DNA of 64,000 bases, from contig JAUCDK010000002.1 of the NCBI GenBank assembly GCA_034675265.1, forward strand, positions 1-64,000. Direction: 5' to 3'. The notes under the pieces were generated by a model that saw only the letters and a program-made list of their open reading frames with translations, was not told the origin of the DNA and did no database searches. This document shows, one piece after another, positions 1 to 10,177 of the stretch. Numbering within the stretch: position 1 is the stretch's first letter; every line of letters starts with the position of its first letter. The translations under genes were made by a program, and so were the position numbers. Source of the stretch: UBA7396 sp034675265 (GTDB taxonomy: Bacteria; Patescibacteriota; Gracilibacteria; BD1-5; UBA6164).

Positions 1-2
1 AA

Positions 3-86
3 AGTGAGAAAAAATATAGTGGTTTAGAGAAAGTTCAAGAATTTGAAAAAAATGGTGAAAAGGTGATTTTGTATAGGGTGAAATAG
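3..86 (+). CDS. C-terminal end of an unidentified protein (partial)
   Basis: An open frame enters from the left edge and stops at TAG 84-86. The visible 27 residues are charged and mostly helical-looking, ending in VILYRVK. No family is recognisable from so short a piece. It uses GGT, GTG and AGG codons more than its neighbours do, so it may belong to a gene of different composition, but the sample is too small to say. There is no terminator-like hairpin right after the stop. Confidence 0.4.
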   Translation, partial: SEKKYSGLEKVQEFEKNGEKVILYRVK

Positions 87-385
87 AGAGATTGTAAAAT
101 ATTTGATGGGGAAAAGATGAAAAAATTTTGATTTATAATTTTTTTTCAATATAATGTATATGTTCACGATGAGTGTAGAGAGCAATTATCTTTCTCCTCA
201 GTGGAAAAGCTTTGAAATTTATTTTTCAAGGCTTTTTGTTTTCTCTATGAAATATCTTATATCTTCTAGAATTTGTATATCAGATCAAGCTGATTTTGTT
301 AATAATTTTGAAGCTTTTTTTCTATTTGGAACTAATACTCTTCCAAGTAATTTTCTTGATTTGAGTAAATCTACGAGAGTGTTAT
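87..385. other. Poorly resolved stretch between gene remnants
   Basis: About 300 bases with no complete gene. A plus-strand frame from 154 to 387 begins with ATG but looks like the shadow of the minus-strand frame at 219-395, whose translation is more protein-like. I see no promoter, RNA gene or repeat in bases 87-218. Confidence 0.3.
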
Positions 386-395
386 AATCTCAATC
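219..395 (-). pseudogene. Remnant of a minus-strand gene lacking its 5' end
   Basis: The minus-strand frame is open from about 395 down to TAA at 219-221 and reads as a basic, helix-rich tail (contains LLGRVLVPNRKKASKLL and ILEDIRYFIEKTKSLEK). It includes one UGA read as Gly. There is no ATG, GTG or TTG start in the open part, and an in-frame stop lies just upstream. I read it as the 3' end of a gene whose front has been lost. No family assigned. Confidence 0.3.
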
Positions 396-589
396 TTAGT
401 TTTGCAGGAAAATATTATATAACATATATTCCAAAGTTTTTTTGAAGTAAAATTAAAACCGAAAAAGATTTTAAAAAATATTACGAAAATCCTCCTAAAG
501 CAACTCAATCACCAGATAATCCAGAAAAAATTATTATCGAATACCATTGAGAAAAATTTGAAATGGACTTTTTAGAAATTTTAAAATAA
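386..589 (+). pseudogene. Remnant of a plus-strand gene lacking its 5' end
   Basis: From about 386 the plus strand reads as a credible protein tail (contains AGKYYITYIPKFFGSKIKTE and IIIEYHGEKFEMDFLEILK) ending at TAA 587-589, with UGA read as Gly twice. The frame has no ATG, and further upstream the translation turns into hydrophobic low-complexity residues. It meets the minus-strand remnant head to head near 390, so this may be a rearrangement junction. Function unknown. Confidence 0.35.
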
Positions 590-591
590 AA

Positions 592-621
592 ATGATATAA
601 TAAAAATTTTTATTATATCAT
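592..621. terminator. Perfect 15-bp stem, bidirectional terminator
   Basis: A perfect inverted repeat with arms ATGATATAATAAAAA and its complement lies between the end of the plus-strand remnant and the end of the minus-strand gene at 632. A- and T-runs on either side suit termination in both directions. Confidence 0.65.
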
Positions 622-631
622 CATATTTTCA

Positions 632-856
632 TTATTTATTTTTTTTGAACCACTTTTTTAGTATTTCTTTTCCTGCAAAAAAAGTTCCTAACCAAAACAT
701 CCCTTCACCACATAAGAGTAAAATTCAAACCAAAACAGAAGTTGTTACGGTATCAAATCATAGAAATGGAATAACAAGAACTAAACACCATAAAAAAATT
801 GCAGTAAATATAAAAAATATTCCTAATTTTTTATGTTTATTTTTTTCTATCTCCAT
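632..856 (-). CDS. Small two-helix membrane protein
   Basis: A 74-residue protein. After a charged N-terminus (MEIEKNKHKK) come two hydrophobic segments, about residues 11-31 and 38-62, and a lysine-rich tail (KKWFKKNK). Two UGA codons are read as Gly. I chose ATG 854-856 because a candidate promoter (TTGACA at 913-908) lies inside the longer possible reading. It resembles the small membrane proteins common in reduced genomes, but I recognise no family. It converges with the remnant at 386-589 and shares its terminator. Confidence 0.6.
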
Positions 857-982
857 TTTATTATAATTAATTATGTAATTGAATTCACTATAAGAAAAAA
901 AAGCATATGTCAAATATTTCAAAGAGGAAAAATTAACTGAGAAAAATTTGAAATAAGTCAAGAAGAAATCTTATCTTAAATT

Positions 983-1010
983 TTGACTTCATATGAAAAT
1001 ATGATACAAT
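983..1010 (+). promoter_or_regulatory. Promoter of the HMA-DsbD-cupredoxin gene
   Basis: TTGACT at 983-988, a 16-base spacer and TACAAT at 1005-1010, with TG just upstream of the -10 as an extended -10 element. It is about 35 bases before the ATG. Confidence 0.6.
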
Positions 1011-1027
1011 ACCTCCCAGAGAGGTAT
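1009..1027. promoter_or_regulatory. Candidate CsoR copper operator 1
   Basis: The palindrome ATACCTC-CCAGA-GAGGTAT starts in the last bases of the -10 hexamer. CsoR operators are GC-centred palindromes with TACC/GGTA arms, and a CsoR gene lies at 6556-6825. A second palindrome with the same TACCT/AGGTA arms precedes the copper ATPase. Confidence 0.6.
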
Positions 1028-1044
1028 TTTTAATCTTATAAAAT

Positions 1045-2325
1045 ATGAAAACAAAACTTCCTATTTATGGAATGCATTGTAAAGCTTGTGAATTGCTAGT
1101 TGAATCAAGAATTTCAGAACTCAGTTGAGTGCAAGTAAAATGAATTTCTCAAACAAAAAATTATATTGAAGTAGAAGTGAAAAATGAAAATGATTTAGAG
1201 AAAATAAAAGAAATTATCACATCTCTTTGATACGAAATAGAAAAAAAACAAAAAAGAAAAAATAATTTTTTTGATTACATCATCATATTTCTTTTATTTG
1301 TACTTTTTGGAATTCTCTATTTTCTTTTTAAAGATGTGAGTTTCGTTCAAAATATTGCAAATGTGCAAAATGCAAGTTTATTTGTTGTAGTTCTTATATG
1401 ACTTGTAGCATCATTATCAAGTTGTTTAGCTGTCACTGGATGAATTGTTCTTTGATTTTCAAAATATATTGATACTTCAAAAAATACATTTTCTGGTTTA
1501 AAAGTTCATACTCAATTTCATTTATGAAGAATTCTTTGATTTGCACTTGGAGGATGAATTCTTGGAAGTATTGGATGATATTTTTGAAGTTTAGGAATAC
1601 TCAATACTTTCTTACTCTTTTTAGCTGGAATATTTATGATTTATATGTGACTTCACATTTTAAATATCATTCCAAGTTTAAAGATAAGTATGCCAAAAGT
1701 ATTTGGAAGTAAAATTTTAAATATGAAAAATCCAGCTTTTGCACCAATTATATGAGCATTAACTTTCTTTTTACCTTGCTGATTTACTCAAAGTATGCAA
1801 GTATATGCAGCAAGTAGCGGAAGTTTTATCACAGGAGCTCTTATAATGTGAGCCTTTGCACTTGGAACTATGCCAGTTTTATTTTTACTTGGTTTTGGTT
1901 CGAGTTACTTTAAAAATAAAGATTTTCATTATGCAAATAAAGCCATTTGAGTAATGGTTGTATATTTTTGAATATTTATGCTGGCTTGATTTAGCAATTT
2001 AGTTGCTCTGAATACTCCAAATACTCATAAAATGAATCTAGAAAATGTTTCATTTGAGCAAAAAACAGTTCTCCATAATGGATGGAGTTTAGCAGAAAAA
2101 GAAATTTATCTCGAAGCAGGAAAAAATTATAAACTCAATATCATTCCGACTAAAGATGGAAGCTGATGTATGAGTACACTTACTATTCCTGGAATTGATA
2201 AAACTATTCATAAAGTTCTTGCGGGAAAAAGTATTGGAATTCCTATTGTAAATGCAAAACCTGGAACATATAATATCGTTTGTAGTACGATGTGAATGAA
2301 ACAATGAGAAATTATTATACAATAA
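1045..2325 (+). CDS. HMA domain + DsbD-like membrane domain + cupredoxin fusion
   Basis: 426 residues. Residues 1-70 form a heavy-metal-associated domain with the metal-binding GMHCKAC motif. Residues about 75-300 hold several membrane helices of the DsbD_2/sulfite-exporter type, including the LPCGFTQSMQ signature (P244, C245, and G246 from UGA). Residues about 320-426 look like a cupredoxin_1 domain, with GCMSTLTIPG and CSTMGM supplying likely Cys/Met copper ligands. The arrangement suggests copper taken from a cytoplasmic chaperone site, through the membrane part, to an outer-face copper protein. The start is fixed by the promoter and operator just upstream. Transport direction and redox role are inference. 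Confidence 0.85.
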
Positions 2326-2326
2326 A

Positions 2327-2350
2327 AAAACTAAGAAAATTCTTAGTTTT
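2327..2350 (+). terminator. Terminator after the copper fusion gene
   Basis: Stem AAAACTAAGAA/TTCTTAGTTTT followed by a T-run, directly after the stop and before the convergent gene ending at 2352. Confidence 0.7.
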
Positions 2351-2351
2351 T

Positions 2352-2747
2352 TTATTGTAATTTTTTCAGTAATTTTTCTATTTCTCTTGAAAATTCTTTT
2401 GATTTTTCTCTTAAAAGAGTCTCTGCATAATTATCAAAATCATGTACGAGTTTATTTCTAATTTTATGTAATTCCCAAATTTTATTTAAATCATCGATAA
2501 CCAGTGGCTTTTGTTTTAAAATAGTTCAAAAATCTCATACATATCAAACTTCTAGTAATATTTTATGATAGAGCTTATCGCTATCAATTATTTTTTCTTT
2601 TGAGGAAATATGCGAAGAAATAGTTTTGAGTTTCTTTTGAAAATCTTTTATTTTCTCTGGAGAAAGTTTTTTATATTTTTTCCAAAAAAATGCAAAGTAG
2701 AGAGAGATGATAATTAGAAGGATAATTATGAGAATAATATATTTCAT
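2352..2747 (-). CDS. Membrane-anchored HEPN-like protein
   Basis: 131 residues. A single N-terminal membrane helix (residues 2-21) is followed by a helical cytoplasmic part. Near residues 95-105 it contains LHKIRNKLVHDF, which matches the Rx4H pattern of HEPN domains and of helical RNKxVHD proteins. HEPN proteins include RNases and toxins, but many membrane-anchored members are of unknown role. No partner nucleotidyltransferase or antitoxin is adjacent. The gene lies between the two copper units on the opposite strand. Family assignment rests on the one motif. Confidence 0.55.
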
Positions 2748-2826
2748 AGAATTGTTTTATAAATTATTTTTTCTAGTATTTATTTTTTAGAAAAAAAGTC
2801 AATCATTTTTATTTTTTCCTTTTTCT

Positions 2827-2880
2827 TTGACATTCAAAAAAATAAGAATATTATACCTGGGTAGTAGGTATAATATTCTT
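2827..2880 (+). promoter_or_regulatory. Promoter and candidate CsoR operator 2 (copper ATPase operon)
   Basis: TTGACA at about 2827-2832 and TATTAT about 16 bases later. Over and after the -10 lies a long palindrome with 15-base arms AAGAATATTATACCT and its complement around GGGTAGT. The core TATACCT...AGGTATA resembles operator 1. Such a stem could also fold in the transcript as an attenuator. Confidence 0.6.
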
Positions 2881-2892
2881 TAAACTTTTCTC

Positions 2893-5800
2893 ATGAAAAC
2901 AAAACTTTCTATTTCTTGAATGCATTGTTCAAGCTGTTCAAGACTGATTGAAACCACTTTGAATAAAAATGCATTTATCAAAGAAGCGAATGTAAATTTA
3001 TGAAATAATAAAGCTCTTATAGATTTTGATGAAACAAAAATATCTGAAAATGAAATCATCTCTCTTATAGAAAAAAGTTGATATAAAGCAACAAAAGAAG
3101 AAGAAAAAAAAGTTGATGAAAGTATTATTTGGGCAAAAAAATCAATTTTTTGATTTATTTTATCGATTCCACTCATCATTTTTATGATGTATGATTTTAT
3201 CCCAAGTCTTCCATTTAACGCTCTTATCATGAGCTATATGGCTCTTATATCTTTTATTATAGCAAGTATTATACAATTCTCTCTTTGAATTGCTTTTTAT
3301 AAATGATCTTTTGCTGCTTTAAAACAAAAAACAGCAAATATGTATACTCTGATTGTTATTTGAACGAGTGTTTCTTATTTTTATAGTCTCTATTCATTTC
3401 TTACTTTTTACTCAGAAACAGGAAGTATTTTGGGATTAAATGGTATGAAAATAGAATGAATTTATTTTGAAGTTTCTGCTCTTCTCATCACTTTTGTATG
3501 TTTTTGAAAATGGCTCGAAACCAGAGCAAAATCAAAAACATCTCAAGCCATTTCAAAATTAATGAGCCTTGCACCAAAAAAAGCACTCGTAAAAATTTGA
3601 TGAGAATTAAGAGAAATAGATGTAGAAAAAATTAAAATTTGATACACTATTTTAATAAAGCCAGGAGATAAAATTCCAGTTGATGGAAAAATTATTTCAG
3701 GAAATGCCACTATTGATGAATCAATGCTAACTGGAGAAAGTATGCCAGTTGATAAACATATTTGAGATACTGTCATGACTGGAACACTCAATTCTCTCAC
3801 ATCTTTTGAAATGAAAGCAGAAAAAGTTGGAGCCTGAACACTTCTTTCTCAAATAATTACTCTTTTGGAAGAAGCAAGTATACAAAAATCTGATATAGAA
3901 AATTTTGCAGATACCATATCAAAAATATTTGTTCCTGTTGTGATTAGTCTTTCAATTCTTACTTTTTTTGTTTGGTATTTTATTATTGGAAGTAATTTTG
4001 AAAATGCCTTATTACTTGCTTGTAGTGTGATAGTAATAGCTTGTCCTTGTGCTCTCGGGTTAGCTACTCCAACAGCTGTTATTGTCTGAACCGGACTTGC
4101 TGCCAAATCAGGAGTTCTTATAAAATGATGAAGTTCTCTTGAAAAAATAAATACAATAACTGCTATTGCTCTTGATAAAACTGGAACTATTACCTCAGGA
4201 AAACCAAGTATAAAAGACATAAAAATATTCTCAAAACATTCTAAAAAAGAATTACTAGAAATTGCTTATAGTTTAGAATATCTTTCAAATCATCCAATTG
4301 CAAATGCATTCAACGAATATGCAAAAGAAAATACTATTTTTCCTCTTCCAGTCACGAATTTTAAAATGGAAAATGGAAAATGAATTCTCTGAGAAATACA
4401 GTGAGTAAAATATTTTATTGGAAATAAAGCGTGAATACAAGATATTTTAGCATGAAAATTATCTCAAAATTCTCAAGAAAAAGAAATTGAAACACAATAT
4501 AAATCACTCTTAAATGAATGAAAAACAGTACTTTTTTTAATAAATGAAAATGAAATATTATCTATTATATCAGTAAGTGATACCATAAAAGAAACTTCTA
4601 AAGAAGCTATTTCTAGCTTACAAAATATGGGGATAGAAGTATTTATGATTACTGGAGATAATGAAAAAAGTGCTTCATTCATTGCTTCTCAAGTTGGAAT
4701 AAAAAAAGAAAATATTTTTGCAAGAGTACTTCCTCATGAAAAATGAAATATTATAAAAGAAATTCAAACGAAATGATTTAAAGTAGCTATGGTTTGAGAT
4801 GGAATCAATGACAGTATCGCAATGGAAACAGCAAATGTATGAATTAGTATGTGAAATGGAAACGATATAGCGCTTGAAAGTGCCGATATTGTTTTAATAA
4901 AAAATAATTTACAAGATATCGTAACGAGTATAAATATCAGCAAAAATACAGTAAATAAGATTAAACAAAATCTCTTTTTCTCTCTATTTTATAATAGTTT
5001 ATGAATACCAATTGCTGCTTGAGCATTTTTATCAATTTGACTCTTTTTAAAACCAGAATTTGCTGGACTTGCTATGGCACTGAGTAGCGTTTCAGTTGTT
5101 TTAAACTCACTTCTGCTTAAAGTAAAAATAAAACATTTTTGAAGTATTTCACTTTTAATTTTACTTGGAATATTTACCAGTATTTTTATAGGATTTGCTT
5201 CTATAAATACTACTGATAGATTTCAAAGCGCATACACAAAAAATAATAATGAAACTCTTATTTCTATTACTGATTTTGTAACACTATCTCAAAATAAAAT
5301 CAATATCACCGAAAATACTCCAAAAATATTTCTTTTCTCTGAAAAAATTCCTGAAAACATCAAAATAAAAAGTGGCAGCAATATTTTAGATGAAAATGGA
5401 GTGATTATTGGAAATATGGAAGCTCAAATGATGATTCAAGAATGACTTATAAAATGAGTTTGAGATACTCTTTATAACTTTTTCGGACTTGAAAAAGTTA
5501 CGATTACTGGGATTTTAGAAAAAACAGATACTGCTCTTGATGAAGTACATATTCTTGACTCAAAAAATTATGAAAAGATTCTTTGAGATGCTGAAAGTTT
5601 ACTATATTTACCAACGCAAGATAATTTAGGAATCAGAACTTTTTATCTTTACGAAAATAAAAATATTCCAAAAATTTTTGAAAGTGATATTGATCTAAAA
5701 AATTCATTTTCTTGAGAATATTTAAATATGTACCTCTGATTTTTAGATGCACAAATGATGAAAGATTTATGAATACTCAATAATGTATGAGAAACTTTAG

Positions 5801-5910
5801 ATAATTTTTTTGGGAATAAAGTAATCTACACCAAAAAATTAAAAAGAACTTACTCTGCATACGATATGATGCATTTTGTGGATAAAAAACATTTTATCCT
5901 AAATAAATAA
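2893..5910 (+). CDS. copA: P1B-type copper-transporting ATPase with duplicated C-terminal extension
   Basis: 1005 residues, longer than the 700-850 usual for CopA. In order: HMA domain with GMHCSSC (its first Gly is UGA), membrane helices, TGES (280-283), CPC metal site (384-386), DKTGT phosphorylation site (428-432, aspartate 428), HP (467-468), TGDN (587-590), GDGIND (635-640, Gly635 from UGA), final helix pair to about 770. It pumps copper out of the cytoplasm using ATP. Residues about 775-1005 are an extension not typical of the family. It holds two similar blocks, with AQMM...GVGDTLYNFFG at 844-865 and AQMM...NVGETLDNFFG at 953-974, so a domain of about 110 residues is duplicated. It heads an apparent operon with the DUF305 protein. 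Confidence 0.93.
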
Positions 5911-5935
5911 ATTATTATTTTTTAACTTTTATTCT

Positions 5936-6472
5936 ATGAAAACATATAAAATTATTCTGGCTCTTTGAGTTATTTTAGTAGTGATTGCTTGATTTTTTCT
6001 GATAAATAATATGTCACAACACAATATGTGATCGATGTGAAATATGCAAGTAACTTCTGAAAAAGATTTTATCACTCAAATGATACCTCATCATCAAGAA
6101 GCAATTGATACTTCAAAAATTGTTTGAGAAGAAACAAATAATGAAGAATTAAAATCACTCACACAAGCAATTATCTCAGCACAAGAAAATGAAATCAGTA
6201 TTATGAAAGATATTTTAAAAACAAAATATCAAACTTCTTGAGAAAGTACTATGTATCATAATATGATGTGAGATTTAACACAACTGAGTGGAAGTGAACT
6301 CGAAAAAAGTTATCTTGAATGAATGATAGAACATCATAAATGAGCTATTGAAATGGCAAAATCAGTAGAAAATATTAAACTTTCTCCAGAAATTAAAGAG
6401 ATAGTAAATAATATTATTCTCTCTCAAGAAAATGAAATAAATATGATGAAAGATATGTTACAAAAAGAATAA
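5936..6472 (+). CDS. DUF305 (ferritin-like fold) protein, copper-associated
   Basis: 178 residues with an N-terminal signal or anchor helix (residues 4-23). Two copies of the DUF305 signature are visible: MIPHHQEAI with a following QENEI helix, and MIEHHKGAIEMA with SQENEINMM. The paired His residues and surrounding Met are the likely metal ligands. DUF305 proteins are often encoded with copper ATPases and are thought to bind copper outside the membrane. It follows the ATPase by 25 bases and is likely in the same transcript. Confidence 0.8.
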
Positions 6473-6499
6473 TTTTTTATCATTTGAAAAAAATGAATT

Positions 6500-6527
6500 T
6501 TGATTTTGCTTTGAAAATTCATATAAT
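6500..6527 (+). promoter_or_regulatory. Candidate promoter of csoR
   Basis: TTGATT 6500-6505, spacer of 16, TATAAT 6522-6527, 28 bases before the ATG at 6556. It would allow csoR expression independent of the ATPase operon. No GGTA palindrome is seen here. Confidence 0.5.
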
Positions 6528-6555
6528 ACATAAAAATATTTTTTTAGTAAATAAT

Positions 6556-6825
6556 ATGAAAAACCAAAAAATTCTTATTGGTCTCAAAAAGGCAAAAACA
6601 TCCTTAGAAAAAATTATAGAAATGGTTGAGGAAGATAAATATTGTATTGATATTATTCAACAAAATTTAGCTGTCATTTGACTTTTAAAATCAGCAAATA
6701 TAAATCTTTTAGAATGACATGTAAATTGTTGTGTGAAAAAAGCTGCGGCTTCTCAAAATGAAGAGGAATTAGAAGAAAAAATGCAAGAACTCATAAAAAT
6801 TATCTACCTTGCTCAAAATAAATAA
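6556..6825 (+). CDS. csoR: CsoR-family copper-sensing repressor
   Basis: 89 residues, the normal length for CsoR. The copper ligands C30, H55 and C59 keep exactly the C-x24-H-x3-C spacing of characterised CsoR proteins, in YCIDIIQQ and GHVNCCVKKA. The protein is an all-helical homodimer or tetramer that leaves DNA when Cu(I) binds. A longer reading from 6484 exists, but ATG 6556 fits the family length and the promoter. It probably controls the two palindrome-bearing promoters before 1045 and 2893. Confidence 0.88.
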
Positions 6826-6841
6826 TTTTTAAAAATAAAAA

Positions 6842-6864
6842 AATGTTTGGTTTTACCAAACATT
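6842..6864. terminator. Shared terminator between csoR and the cyclase gene
   Basis: Stem AATGTTTGG/CCAAACATT followed by T-runs, between two converging genes. Confidence 0.7.
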
Positions 6865-6867
6865 TTT

Positions 6868-8880
6868 TTATTTTTCATCCATAGTCCAAATTCCATCCCA
6901 ATTTTCTCATGGAGGATTTTGTAAAAATACTTCACATCTTTTTGCATATACTTTTGAAGGATTATCTCAAAGTTTTGATAGTTTATCAAATACTTCCTTT
7001 GCTTCTAAAAATTTTTTATTCATATAATACGAAACTGCTTTCTCAAAATCTGCAATAATATTTTCTTTAAAAATTCCAGCTTCTCAAATATTTGAAACCA
7101 ATTCATAAATATTGATTCAAATATTTTTCCCTTTTACTTTTATTTTATCTAAATATCTAAAAGTAAACTCTTCTTTCGCTTCATTATAAATATCTTCTGA
7201 AACACAAATATTGGTTCCATAAAATTTATTTACTCATTCTAAACGACTTGCTAAATTCACACTATCTCAAAGAGCCGTAAATTCCATTTTTCTTCATTCC
7301 GCTCAAATATTTCCTATAATTGCTGGTCAAGTATGAATTCACATTCTTACAGAAAGTTCATCTTTCCCCTCTGCTTTCCACTGTTCATTGAGAACTTTTA
7401 AATTTGTTTGTTGAAGTAAAGCCGATTTACAACCATCAATAATTCCATAGTTTTCAACTTTTCAAAATACTCACCATAAAGCCATTATCGCATCTCATTC
7501 ATATTTATTGATAAATCATTTATTATCCATGATAATATGTGACATTTCTCATAAATACACTCTTAAAAATGAAACAAGTTCTTCAGGAGAAAGTTTTTCT
7601 GAAATCGTTGTAAATCCAGCAATATCTGAGAAAAACATAGTAATTTTTTTATTTTCTCAAGAAAGATTTACATTTCCTGAAGAGTATAAAATTTCACGAG
7701 CAATATCACTCGAAACATATGCAGAAAGTGCATCAGAAAGGAGTCTTTTATTTTTATCTTCAATAATATATTTTAAAATAGCCGAACCAAAAAATGATAA
7801 AAATAAGATTCAAACAAATCAAATCGTATTATTTGGAAAAATTGGAATTTTTGTAAAAAATAAAAATAAAAAATAAATAAATCAAATCACTAATAACAAA
7901 ATAAGCGCTCCGAGAATCAACCAAGTTATTTTTCTTTCTTTCAGCTGTAAATTCAAGAAAATAATTAAAATAATAATCAGTAATGAAATAAAAGCTTCAT
8001 AAAAAAAGTTAAAATAAAATATATAATTATCTGAAAGTACATTATTAATGGTATTTGCATGAATATACACTCCTGATTCTTCTCAAATATTTGGAATAAT
8101 AAATTTATCAAGTCCTGCTGAAGTATATCAAATAAGTACAATTTTATCTTTTATATCAACTTGTTGTCATTTATAAATATCTCTAAATGAATAATGCGTA
8201 AAATTTCTTTGCTTATCTTGATATACAATATCAAATAAATGTTTATTTGTAAGAGGAATTTCTTTAAAAAAGAATTTATAAAATAATCACTCTTGTGATT
8301 TTTTAACACTAATTTCTTGATTATTCGTTCCAAATTTATAATTATAATATTTTCTTAATATTTGAAATGAAAAACTTTCATGAAGCGAATCTTCAATATA
8401 TTTATATGGTAAAACAGAATATACATTGTTATTTGTTTCAATTTGAGGATTAAAATATCCATATGAAATTTTTTTATCTTGAAAATATCATGATTTTATT
8501 GTATTTCCATCAATTTCATATCATAAAACTAGATTTCAAGCATTTTTAAATGTTTCTAACAATTCATTATCAACTTTTTCATTAGTTGATTTTTCAGCAA
8601 ATAAAATATCTATTCCTATAACAGCTGGTTGATAAAGAGATAATTTTTGTAATAATTCTACAAAATATTTTCTCTCCATAGGATATCAAAACTCTTTTAG
8701 TGTTGCATCATCAATTTCAATCAGAACTAAATCTTTATTTACCGGTGAAGGAAAAATTCTTTGTAAATGAAGTGCGATATCTTTATTGGTAGTATAAAAA
8801 TAAAACCATATAAAAATATAAACGATAAAAACCCCAATAACCGTTGCAACCAGTGCAAAAAAATTATTTTTATTCTTCAT
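6868..8880 (-). CDS. CHASE2-domain class III adenylate/guanylate cyclase
   Basis: 670 residues. N-terminal membrane helix (about 10-30), extracytoplasmic CHASE2 sensor (about 45-270, with IEIDDATLKEF and VIGIDILFAEKS), three membrane helices (about 285-375), then a class III nucleotide cyclase domain. The cyclase shows both metal aspartates (FFSDIAGFT and YEGDAIMALWG) and the nucleotide-contacting block MEFTALGDSVNLASRLEG. It would make cyclic nucleotide in response to an outside signal. It starts 2 bases after the FecR-domain gene, so the two form an operon. Whether the product is cAMP or cGMP cannot be settled by eye. Confidence 0.88.
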
Positions 8881-8882
8881 AT

Positions 8883-10109
8883 TTATTTATTAAAGAGATC
8901 TAAAGCTTTATTTAATCCAGAATTAATGATATCTTGTCATACCTTATCAAGGTTCGAAATTTTTTGTTTCAACGTTTCTAGGTTAATATTTTCCCCATTT
9001 AAGAGAAGTATCTCAGAAAAAGTTTTTGAATAATTTTTTTCTTGTGTTACATATTGATTATTTGTGTTCAAAAATTCTATAGTATGCGCTAATACTCAAG
9101 TGTTAAAATTTTCAAAATTTACTAAATCTGCTAAATCATACAATGTATATCTTACAAGAGTTTCTTTATATTGTTCGTTTTGACTATTTTCAACTAAATT
9201 TTCTCTTGTATTTAATTTTAAATTATATAAAAAACTGTCTTCTCCATTTTCAAAATTTACGCTTTGTCATAACGTATTAAGATATCAAAGGACTTTTTGT
9301 TTTTTTTCATCATCCAAATTTCAAATAAAAGCTTCAAAATTTTGTTTTGGATTTTCTTCTAGCAATATTTGTAATGCTTTATTTTCACTACTAAATTTTT
9401 GTACCAAATTTAATGGATTACTTTCTTGAAATGAACTTAGAAAACTTTCTCTTAATTTTTTAATATATTCCGCATCTAATTTTTCATTTACTTTTTGGAA
9501 CGTTTCATCAATAACTTTTTTAAGCTCATCAATAGAAAAAGTTTTTAGAGAAAATACTTGTCCTGGATAAATTTCTTGAGTTTCTCATTTATTATTGGTA
9601 AGTTTGAGTGCATGTTTATGAACAAGCATATATTCACTATCATAATTTGCCTCAAAAACCGTTCCTCTTACAGCGGCTGAAACTCATTTGATTTCCTGTT
9701 TAAAATACGAATCCCCTGAAAATATTGAAATAACATTTGACCAAGTTTTTCATTTTAATAATTCAAAAGAAATATTAATTTTACTTAAATCATCACTTAC
9801 AAAATTTTCTTTTACCACAATTCTTGAATTTTCTCCAAGTCTTGTGATTGATTTATCTCCCCATTCAATAACTGCTAATGAATTACTCAAAGTATTGATA
9901 ACATCTCCATTAATAATTTTTTCTTTGCTATTTATTTTTAGAACTTTTTTTTCTCATCAACTTGTGAGCGTTCCATATCATTCTAAAAGCATAATGTATG
10001 AATTTACATCTCTTTTAAATGAGTTAGAAATAAAATAAAACTGAAGAGAAAAAAGTAATAAAATTCAACTAAGAATAGCAATAAAAATCTTATTTTTAAA
10101 AAATTTCAT
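8883..10109 (-). CDS. FecR-domain protein with N-terminal anchor
   Basis: 408 residues. One N-terminal membrane helix (about 7-25) is followed by a FecR-type beta domain (about 45-190). This has the typical GDVINTLSNSLAVIEWGD stretch, and VSAAVRGTVFEANY later in the domain. The rest (about 210-408) is helical and asparagine/lysine rich. FecR domains act in periplasmic sensing or cell-surface proteins. The very tight link to a CHASE2 cyclase is a recurring bacterial arrangement, and suggests this protein presents the signal to the CHASE2 domain. The ligand is unknown. Confidence 0.8.
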
Positions 10110-10177
10110 TTTGTATTGAATAATCAAATAAAAATATATAATCAATTATATCATAAAACTTAAAATTTCCAAAAAAT

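Noticed and set aside
154..387. 77-codon plus-strand frame starting at ATG 154
   Set aside because: Its residues are a poor protein mix and the opposite strand reads better; treated as a shadow.
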